From: an uncultured Bacilli bacterium
GTDB lineage: Bacteria > Bacillota_I > Bacilli_A > RF39 > UBA660
DNA: 7,306 nt
Assembly: GCA_934098445.1 (NCBI GenBank)
Contig: CAKOOW010000051.1
Span: 1-7,306 of the forward strand
Direction: 5' to 3'
Position numbers and translations under genes: made by a program. Each line of letters starts with the position of its first letter. The first letter of the stretch is position 1. Shown here piece after piece: positions 1 through 4,999 of this stretch. The notes beneath the pieces are model-generated. The model ran no database searches and was not told the DNA's origin. It saw only the letters and a list, made by a program, of their open reading frames with translations.

Positions 1-158
1 TCTTTATATAAGCCAGATAAACCAAAGGCAATGATAATCAAGGTCCACCAGCCATCAAAGAAGATGTTAATTTCTGTTAAGCCTAAAGCATTTAAGCCAA
101 AAATCACTCCTAAAACTACTAATAAAACACCCCATATAATATTATCTTTATTTTTCAT
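1..158 (-). CDS. LiaI/LiaF-like transmembrane protein, N-terminal part (3' end outside window)
   Basis: Fifty-two codons are visible from an ATG at 158 to the window edge. The peptide begins MKNKDNIIWGVLLVVLGVIF. It has one hydrophobic segment (about residues 8-26), a short turn (LGLTEINIFFDG), and a second hydrophobic segment opening with WW (about 37-50). A hairpin of two membrane segments with an 'LGVIF-LNxLG' stretch and a 'WW-LIII-G' second helix is typical of the LiaI/LiaF transmembrane region (formerly DUF5668), seen in cell-envelope stress proteins of Bacillota. The ribosome binding site AAAGAGA (170-164) lies 5 nt before the ATG and abuts the der stop codon, so it is probably co-transcribed with der. 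Whether a LiaF-type C-terminal domain follows cannot be seen, so no specific role is assigned. Confidence 0.75.
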   Translation of the reverse strand, partial: MKNKDNIIWGVLLVVLGVIFGLNALGLTEINIFFDGWWTLIIIAFGLSGLYK

Positions 159-170
159 ATAAATCTCTTT

Positions 171-1478
171 CTATTTTTCACTTCGATTTTTAAATTGAAG
201 AATGATTGGTGTGCCCGTAAAATCGAAAGCTTCACGAATTTTATTTTCTAAATAACGTTCATAACTAAAATGGACTAAGCCTTTGTTATTGACCTCAAAA
301 GTTATTTTAGGTGGTTTGCTCCCAGTCTGATGAGTAAAATATATTTTAAGTCTTTTGCCTTTATAAGAAGGAGCCTCATGAAGATTATATGCTTCCGTTA
401 TAACATCATTTAAAACATTAGTTGGTACTTCTTTAACAGAATTATTATAAGCTTCAATGATAGCTGGTAGTAACATAGATACTCTCTTTTTGGTTTTAGC
501 ACTCAAGAAAACGGTCTTAACGTAAGGAATAAATTGAAATTCATTTTTAATCTTTTGTTTCCAATCTTTTAAAGCTGTATCAAAGTCTTTAATCGTATCC
601 CATTTATTAACCACTAAAACGACAGCTTTACCCGCATTTATCGCATAACTAACGATATGCTTATCATGTTCAATTATACCTTCTTCAGCATTAATAACGA
701 CACAACAGACATCACTACGTTCAATAGCTTTTAAACTTCTAATCATCGAATACTTTTCAATATTCTCATAAACCTTACCTTTTTTTCGCATACCAGCGGT
801 ATCAATTACGGTCATTGTCTCACCGTTATAACGAAAATCAGTATCAACCGCATCTCTAGTAGTCCCACTAACATCGGAGACAATAGCCCGATTAGCACCT
901 AATAAAGCATTAATCAAACTACTCTTACCTACATTAGGTCGTCCAATAATAGAAAATTTCAAATTATCGTTTACTGGAGCTATATCATCAGCCATTTCTT
1001 TAGTAATTTCATCTAAGAGATCATCAATTCCTAAATTATGGGTCCCACTAATTGGTAAAACAATGGGAAAGCCTAATTCATAATAATTATAAATATTTTC
1101 TTGTTCTAATTTGGGATTATCAAGTTTATTAACGGCCACTATTACTTTTTTTCCCGACTTAATTAACATATTACGAATTTCATAATCATTTTGGTTAAGT
1201 TCATAACGACCATCTACAACGAAGACAATACAATCAGACTCATCAATGGCTAATTCGGCCTGCATTTTAATATCTTTATTAAAGTCACCTTGACCTAAGT
1301 CAATTCCCCCAGTATCGATAAGTAAAAATTTCTTTTCTTTATAAGTAACATTGCCATAGATACGATCTCTAGTAATACCAGGAGTATCCATAATAATAGA
1401 TTTTGCTTCGCCAATTAGACGATTAAAAAGTGTTGATTTGCCGACGTTTGGTCGTCCGATTAGACATACTGTTTGCAT
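171..1478 (-). CDS. der: Ribosome biogenesis GTPase Der (EngA), tandem GTPase domains plus KH-like domain
   Basis: Der is an essential GTPase that helps mature the 50S ribosomal subunit in the cytoplasm. Numbering from the chosen start, the first G domain has GRPNVGKS (8-15), TRDR (37-40 region), DTGG (55-58), NKLD (117-120) and an SG at the G5 position (144-145). The second has GRPNVGKS (179-186), TTRD (206-209), DTAG (226-229), NKWD (291-294) and SAK (326-328). A KH-like RNA-binding domain occupies about 348-435. The length, 435 residues, matches the usual 436 or so of Bacillota Der. The frame also has an ATG at 1484, but AGAGGGGAG (1494-1486) sits only 1 nt before it and 7 nt before the ATG at 1478, so 1478 is preferred. 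A SigA-like promoter lies directly upstream, and the membrane-protein gene starting at 158 follows after 12 nt. All nucleotide-binding motifs are intact. Confidence 0.97.
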   Translation of the reverse strand: MQTVCLIGRPNVGKSTLFNRLIGEAKSIIMDTPGITRDRIYGNVTYKEKKFLLIDTGGIDLGQGDFNKDIKMQAELAIDESDCIVFVVDGRYELNQNDYEIRNMLIKSGKKVIVAVNKLDNPKLEQENIYNYYELGFPIVLPISGTHNLGIDDLLDEITKEMADDIAPVNDNLKFSIIGRPNVGKSSLINALLGANRAIVSDVSGTTRDAVDTDFRYNGETMTVIDTAGMRKKGKVYENIEKYSMIRSLKAIERSDVCCVVINAEEGIIEHDKHIVSYAINAGKAVVLVVNKWDTIKDFDTALKDWKQKIKNEFQFIPYVKTVFLSAKTKKRVSMLLPAIIEAYNNSVKEVPTNVLNDVITEAYNLHEAPSYKGKRLKIYFTHQTGSKPPKITFEVNNKGLVHFSYERYLENKIREAFDFTGTPIILQFKNRSEK

Positions 1479-1485
1479 ATACATT

Positions 1486-1494
1486 CTCCCCTCT
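1486..1494 (-). promoter_or_regulatory. Ribosome binding site of der
   Basis: AGAGGGGAG is a strong Shine-Dalgarno sequence. Its spacing is 1 nt to the upstream ATG (1484) and 7 nt to the ATG at 1478, which decides the start in favour of MQTVCLIGRPN. Confidence 0.7.
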
Positions 1495-1507
1495 AAAAAG
1501 TTTATTT

Positions 1508-1536
1508 ATCATAACATAATACTCATTTTTTTGCAA
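1508..1536 (-). promoter_or_regulatory. SigA-type promoter of der
   Basis: On the minus strand TTGCAA (1536-1531) and TATGAT (1513-1508) are separated by exactly 17 nt, and the -10 is preceded by TG (TGTTATGAT), an extended -10. Transcription would start near 1501, leaving a leader of roughly 23 nt before the der ATG. The -35 lies just past the stop codon of the upstream pilin gene (1542), so der can be expressed independently of it. There is no convincing terminator between the two genes, so read-through from the pilins is also possible. Confidence 0.6.
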
Positions 1537-1541
1537 ATAAT

Positions 1542-2462
1542 TCAAGTTATTTTGCGCCAATTTATAGCGACTTTAGTAACTTTAGCAAAGGCGTCATTAA
1601 CCCTGGTAGTAGAGTTTAAGGCAGCTCTAAAGCTAATATCAGCATTTCCTAAATGATTTTCAGAAAAATCAATAATCTTGGAATTACCGCTCGTTAATCT
1701 TACATCAAAGTAATTACCAACACTTAGTTCGATAGTAGTGTTATTACCTAATTCGTAGTTAATATTAATCGTACTAATATAGTAATTTCCCGGAATATTA
1801 TCGGGTCTTACTGTCCGATAAGAATAATAATTTGACCAGCCATATACCTCGCCACTTTCTTTAACTTTAATTGGCTTAACGGTCACATTGAAAAAGTTAG
1901 CATCATTACTAACGGTATTCTGTACAACCCCAGCATCAGCAATCTTTTCTTCATAAAGCATATTACTACCACAAACACCATCAACTATTTGGGAGTCCCC
2001 AGTCTTATTGATATCACTTTCTTTATAACGATAAGTAGCATACAATTTATTATTAGCACTCCAAATCCGAACCGTTTCATAATCCATCGATGAAGAATCT
2101 CTAGGATCTAAAATACATTTAGAGTCAGCTTTATATAGGTTACAAGTCGTAGGATTTCCTTTACTATCAGTACCAATACTCACATCACTTTTTAAATATC
2201 CCATATTTACTAAATCCGTAAGAGAGATATTATCTAAACTAACTTTATTACTTCCCGAATTTTCTTTTCCTGTAAAATAATCATTAGCATACTCACTAGC
2301 AGCGGCCTCAATAATTTTAATTTTACTACAAAAAGACTCTGTTTTTAAGCTTTTACCTACTTTGGTGATTGCTGGAACCGCCACGGTCAAAAGAATAGCC
2401 ATTAAGACAATGACTGCTAATAATTCTACTAAAGTAAAACCCTTTCTATTTAATTTATTCAT
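1542..2462 (-). CDS. Prepilin-like protein (second of tandem pair), class III signal, 306 aa
   Basis: The N-terminus MNKLNRKG|FTLVELLAVIV is a classic prepilin signal: a short basic leader, Gly at -1, Phe at +1, Glu at +5, and a hydrophobic helix to about residue 30 ending in VAVP. A prepilin peptidase would cut after Gly8, and the mature protein would join a type IV pilus, competence pseudopilus or type II-like filament at the cell surface. After the helix come FC (Cys45), a helical stretch, a GYL motif (88-90), Cys107, Cys116, LDPRD (118-122) and CG (164-165). All of these recur in the neighbouring upstream gene. The C-terminal part (about 170-306) is rich in Thr, Asn and aromatic residues, has no Cys and is probably beta-stranded. 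AAGGTGG (2472-2466) overlaps the stop codon of the upstream pilin gene, suggesting translational coupling. The family-level call is firm. Which filament it belongs to, and whether it is a major or minor pilin, is unknown because no assembly genes are in view. Confidence 0.88.
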   Translation of the reverse strand: MNKLNRKGFTLVELLAVIVLMAILLTVAVPAITKVGKSLKTESFCSKIKIIEAAASEYANDYFTGKENSGSNKVSLDNISLTDLVNMGYLKSDVSIGTDSKGNPTTCNLYKADSKCILDPRDSSSMDYETVRIWSANNKLYATYRYKESDINKTGDSQIVDGVCGSNMLYEEKIADAGVVQNTVSNDANFFNVTVKPIKVKESGEVYGWSNYYSYRTVRPDNIPGNYYISTININYELGNNTTIELSVGNYFDVRLTSGNSKIIDFSENHLGNADISFRAALNSTTRVNDAFAKVTKVAINWRKIT

Positions 2463-2470
2463 AAGCCACC

Positions 2471-3253
2471 TTATTTTTCAAGACAGACAATATCAATAGA
2501 TGTACTATCACTCGTTAAAACGCCACTTAAAGCAAAGGTCCCAGCGCTGTTGCCAAAACCATATTTTTGACAGGAATAACCAGTCTTAGGACGAATATTA
2601 GTTATCCGATAAGTTTGTCCTTTTTTATAAGTGTTCTCACGATGAAAGTTATCAACTTGAGTAGCTACTCTCTTCCCATCAATATAAAGATCAAAAGTAA
2701 AATTTAAATTTCCCCGTGGATTGCCGTTTTCCGATTCTGTAGACGAATTAACATCAAAACGACTATAGCTAGTAAAATCACCAGATTCCGTGTAGGTTCC
2801 ATATTCATTAATATTATAAGTTACTTTGTCACCACAGACTTTATTTTGAATATCACTGTCATTGTATAAATATCTTCCATATAAGCGATTATTCTCGGAA
2901 TAAATATCGATATAATTATTATCTAAAGAAGAATTATCGCGAGGATCGGTTACACAATCAACTCCTATGGTACATTTTTCTTTATCTTTTTTTAAATATC
3001 CTTTTTCAACTAAAAAACGAAGAGGAATTTTATTAGCTACTATAGTACCATCCGTCGTAGCTAAATCACTTAAATAATCTTGAGCATAATATTTAGCCGC
3101 ACCTTCTATACTTTCGACCTTCTTACAGAACATATTTGTCTTGCTTTTTCTTACTAAAGAAGAAACATTAGGAACTGCAATTAAAGCTAAGATAGCTAAA
3201 ATAACAATAGTCGCTAATAACTCCACTAAAGTAAAACCCTTTTTCTTTTGCAT
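2471..3253 (-). CDS. Prepilin-like protein (first of tandem pair), class III signal, 260 aa
   Basis: The N-terminus MQKKKG|FTLVELLATIVIL is a prepilin peptidase site (cut after Gly6, Glu at +5) followed by a hydrophobic helix ending in IAVPNV (about residue 30). Downstream are FC (Cys43), a helix with AAKYYAQDY, a GYLKK motif (85-89), Cys94 and Cys100 six residues apart, TDPRD (102-106), a Tyr/Asn-rich stretch and CG (140-141). The C-terminal part has two further cysteines (228 and 257) that could form a disulfide closing a beta-rich head; the downstream paralogue lacks them. The frame allows an ATG at 3271, but no ribosome binding site precedes it. GGTGAT (3263-3258) lies 4 nt before the ATG at 3253, which also gives a leader of normal length. 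The protein is probably exported and assembled into a pilus or pseudopilus, but the exact system cannot be told from this window. Confidence 0.88.
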   Translation of the reverse strand: MQKKKGFTLVELLATIVILAILALIAVPNVSSLVRKSKTNMFCKKVESIEGAAKYYAQDYLSDLATTDGTIVANKIPLRFLVEKGYLKKDKEKCTIGVDCVTDPRDNSSLDNNYIDIYSENNRLYGRYLYNDSDIQNKVCGDKVTYNINEYGTYTESGDFTSYSRFDVNSSTESENGNPRGNLNFTFDLYIDGKRVATQVDNFHRENTYKKGQTYRITNIRPKTGYSCQKYGFGNSAGTFALSGVLTSDSTSIDIVCLEK

Positions 3254-3257
3254 TATT

Positions 3258-3263
3258 ATCACC
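3258..3263 (-). promoter_or_regulatory. Ribosome binding site of the first pilin gene
   Basis: AAGATGGTGAT (3268-3258) matches the 3' half of the ideal AAGGAGGTGAT. It is followed after 4 nt by the ATG at 3253, fixing the start as MQKKKGFTL and not the in-frame ATG 18 nt earlier. Confidence 0.6.
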
Positions 3264-3269
3264 ATCTTC

Positions 3270-3282
3270 ATTATATATTATA
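3270..3282 (-). promoter_or_regulatory. Candidate -10 region(s) of the pilin pair
   Basis: Two overlapping perfect TATAAT hexamers lie on the minus strand (3282-3277 and 3275-3270) in the 67 nt between miaB and the first pilin gene. No good -35 is found 16-18 nt upstream of the first copy, where the sequence is a T-run. A transcript from the first copy would start near 3270, about 17 nt before the ATG. The position just after a candidate terminator supports a promoter here, but AT-rich DNA produces such hexamers by chance. Confidence 0.35.
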
Positions 3283-3299
3283 TTTAGTTTAAAGGAAAG

Positions 3300-3327
3300 A
3301 AAAAAAGCAATTATTTCTAATTACTTT
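3300..3327 (-). terminator. Candidate intrinsic terminator of miaB, overlapping its stop codon
   Basis: On the minus strand GTAATTA (3324-3318), loop GAAA (3317-3314) and TAATTGC (3313-3307) form a 7-bp stem with one G-U pair, closed by a GNRA-type tetraloop and followed by seven Ts (3306-3300). Three further A-U pairs (3327-3325) can extend the stem into the T-run. The miaB TAA lies inside the 5' arm. The stem holds only one G-C pair, so termination may be partial. Confidence 0.45.
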
Positions 3328-4727
3328 ATAATTCCATCGAGACTAAAACTCTTAGCATCAGTTATGGTTACATTAACAATTTTACCAATTAAATCCTTAG
3401 AGCCAACTACATTTACTAGTTTCATAGTATCGGTATAGCCATAGACTTTATCGGAACCTTTTTCACTTATTCCTTGGATTAAAACGGGTACGGTCTTATT
3501 TAATAGTTTTTGATTATTTTCTAAAGAATAGCTATTTACTAACTCATTTAAACGGTGTAATCTATCTTCTTTTTCTTTTAGAGGAGTATCATCAGGCATA
3601 GAAGCAGCGGGAGTTCCTACTCTAGGAGAAAAGATAAAAGTATAAGCACCATCATATTTACAATGCTTAACGACTTCTAAAGTCTCTTGGAAATCAGATT
3701 CAGTCTCTCCAGGGAAACCAACAATTATATCGGTAGAAATAGCAACCCCAGGTATCTCTTTTTTCATCTTATCAAAGAGTTCTAAATACTCTTCTTTAGT
3801 ATATCTTCTACCCATTAATTTTAAAATTCTGGAAGAACCAGACTGCAAAGGCAAATGAATATAAGGCATAATATTAGGATACTTAGCAATCGTGGTAATC
3901 ATTTCATCAGTAAAATCCCAAGGATGGGAAGTAACAAAACGGACTCTTGGAATATTAGTCTTAGCAACCGCTTCTAAAAGACCAGCAAAAGTCATTTCAC
4001 TTTCTAAATCTTTCCCATAGGCATTGACATTTTGACCAAGTAAAGTTACTTCTTGATACCCTTCACTAACGAGTTTTTCAACTTCTCTTACAATTTCACA
4101 AGCTCTTCTACTTCTTTGTTTACCCCTTGTATAAGGAACAATACAATACGTACAGAATTTATCACAACCATACATAATATTTACCCAAGCCGTAATCTTA
4201 GAATCTCTCTTATAATCGATATTCTCGTAAACATTTCCTTCAATTGAATAAACCTTAATATCTTGTCTTTCTTTACCAACATTCTTAATCATCGTAGCTA
4301 GTTCATGGATATTATGAGTTCCAAAGATAATATCAACATAAGGATGTTTAGTCTTTAATTCATTAACAACAACTTCTTCTTGAGCCATACACCCCCCGAT
4401 GCAAACAATTAAATCCTTCTTAGTAGTAGCTTTAAGATGTTTGCAACGACCTAAATAGCCGAAAACTTTATCATGAGCATTTTCTCTAATCGCACAGGTA
4501 TTTAAAACGACAATATCACTATCTTCTAGTTCATCAGTTTCCGTATACCCTAGATTCTCTAAAATAGCCTTAATCTCTTCACTATCATGCACATTCATTT
4601 GACAACCATAAGTCCTTAAAAAATATTTTTTACCGGCATAAAGATTACTTTTTTTCTCTTGCTCTAAATAAATTACTTCAGAATTTTTTTTACTTCTTAC
4701 TTTTGCTTCTTTCATATCTGGTAACAT
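3321..4727 (-). CDS. miaB: tRNA-2-methylthio-N6-isopentenyladenosine(37) synthase MiaB
   Basis: MiaB is a radical SAM enzyme that adds a methylthio group to i6A37 of tRNAs reading UNN codons, giving ms2i6A. In 468 residues the three family parts are in order. The N-terminal MTTase domain has the auxiliary Fe-S cluster cysteines 42 (TYGCQMN), 78 (NTCAIRENA) and 113 (GGCMAQ). The radical SAM domain has the CxxxCxxC cysteines 188, 192 and 195 (YGCDKFCTYCIVPYTRG), GQNVNAYG (231-238) and HLPLQSGS (291-298). A TRAM RNA-binding domain covers about 404-468. The sequence fits MiaB better than its paralogues MtaB or RimO (for example RVRFVTSHPWDF). About 34 residues precede the MTTase domain, similar to the extended N-terminus of other Bacillota MiaB proteins. 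The frame opens at a GTG (4736), but that GTG is part of the ribosome binding site AGAAGGTG, so the ATG at 4727 is chosen. It has its own promoter and a weak terminator. Confidence 0.96.
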   Translation of the reverse strand: MLPDMKEAKVRSKKNSEVIYLEQEKKSNLYAGKKYFLRTYGCQMNVHDSEEIKAILENLGYTETDELEDSDIVVLNTCAIRENAHDKVFGYLGRCKHLKATTKKDLIVCIGGCMAQEEVVVNELKTKHPYVDIIFGTHNIHELATMIKNVGKERQDIKVYSIEGNVYENIDYKRDSKITAWVNIMYGCDKFCTYCIVPYTRGKQRSRRACEIVREVEKLVSEGYQEVTLLGQNVNAYGKDLESEMTFAGLLEAVAKTNIPRVRFVTSHPWDFTDEMITTIAKYPNIMPYIHLPLQSGSSRILKLMGRRYTKEEYLELFDKMKKEIPGVAISTDIIVGFPGETESDFQETLEVVKHCKYDGAYTFIFSPRVGTPAASMPDDTPLKEKEDRLHRLNELVNSYSLENNQKLLNKTVPVLIQGISEKGSDKVYGYTDTMKLVNVVGSKDLIGKIVNVTITDAKSFSLDGIIK

Positions 4728-4733
4728 AAGATA

Positions 4734-4741
4734 CACCTTCT
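4734..4741 (-). promoter_or_regulatory. Ribosome binding site of miaB
   Basis: AGAAGGTG lies 6 nt before the ATG at 4727. Its last three bases are the in-frame GTG that would otherwise be taken as the start, so it decides the start codon. Confidence 0.7.
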
Positions 4742-4751
4742 TTGCTAAGAA

Positions 4752-4760
4752 ATTATATCA
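4752..4760 (-). promoter_or_regulatory. Extended -10 promoter of miaB
   Basis: TGATATAAT (4760-4752) is a perfect TGnTATAAT extended -10. No recognisable -35 is found (TAGCAT at 17 nt), which an extended -10 can tolerate. The predicted start near 4745 gives a leader of about 18 nt with the ribosome binding site inside it. Confidence 0.55.
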
Positions 4761-4847
4761 AAAATATAGGGATTATGCTACTATTATCCGCGTATTTTTT
4801 TGTTTATTTAATTATTTTTCCCCTCTTTAGACTTTTATATTTTCTTG

Positions 4848-4860
4848 GATATTCAATATC
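4848..4860. repeat. Perfect 6-1-6 inverted repeat GATATT-C-AATATC
   Basis: The 13-base sequence GATATTCAATATC is a perfect dyad around a central C, about 90 bp upstream of the miaB -10. It could be an operator for a dimeric regulator. In AT-rich DNA a 6-bp dyad can also arise by chance, and it resembles no regulator box I can name. Confidence 0.35.
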
Positions 4861-4885
4861 TATTTAATTAGGTGTATATATAATA

Positions 4886-4899
4886 AGGAAAAAATTCCT
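4886..4899. repeat. Short inverted repeat AGGAA-AAAA-TTCCT
   Basis: A 5-bp stem with a 4-nt loop lies 25 bp from the GATATT dyad. It is too short and lacks a T-run for a terminator. It could be part of the same regulatory region or chance. Confidence 0.25.
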
Positions 4900-4955
4900 A
4901 GATGAGTATCTTCTTATGAATATATATCCTAACAAACTTTAAAGTCTTAAGCAAG

Positions 4956-4989
4956 AAAAAAACGACTATCGTCTATCAAACAATAATCG
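4956..4989 (-). terminator. Intrinsic terminator of the coiled-coil protein gene
   Basis: On the minus strand CGATTATTGT (4989-4980) pairs with ACGATAGTCG (4972-4963) over 10 bp, two of them G-U, around a 7-nt loop, followed at once by seven Ts (4962-4956). It starts 10 nt after the TAA at 5000. On the plus strand the two wobble positions become A-C mismatches, so it should act mainly on minus-strand transcripts. Confidence 0.8.
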
Positions 4990-4999
4990 TCTTTTATAT

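Larger units (their letters stand above)
4761..4955. other. AT-rich intergenic region without a recognised gene
   Basis: About 195 nt lie between the terminator of the coiled-coil gene and the miaB promoter. The minus strand has no ATG here until miaB. The plus strand has only a 5-codon frame and one 30-codon frame of low-complexity hydrophobic residues. A ribosome-binding-site-like AAAGAGGGG (4829-4821) is followed by no start codon and may be a remnant or chance. Two inverted repeats are listed separately. No riboswitch, tRNA or known small RNA is recognised. Confidence 0.5.

Noticed and set aside
1534..1552. Possible terminator after the second pilin gene (AAATAA / TTATTT stem)
   Set aside because: The stem is six A-U pairs with no G-C pair and is followed by GCAAAAAAA on the transcribed strand, not a T-run.
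1438..1656. Plus-strand 72-codon frame spanning the der start and the end of the second pilin gene
   Set aside because: It begins opposite the first P-loop of Der and crosses a promoter region; it is an antisense shadow.
4053..4247. Plus-strand 64-codon frame inside miaB
   Set aside because: It lies wholly opposite the conserved radical SAM region of miaB and has no independent support.
4775..4867. A 30-codon plus-strand frame (starts MLLLSAYFFVYLIIF) resembling a small hydrophobic toxin-like peptide
   Set aside because: T-rich DNA read on this strand gives Phe, Leu, Ile and Tyr by composition alone. AGGG is only 3 nt before the ATG, there is no plausible promoter, and no charged tail as in most type I toxins.
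4926..4954. Possible promoter TTGCTT-17 nt-TAGGAT directly after the coiled-coil terminator
   Set aside because: Both boxes match the consensus poorly (3 and 4 of 6) and overlap the end of the terminator; no gene or conserved leader depends on it.
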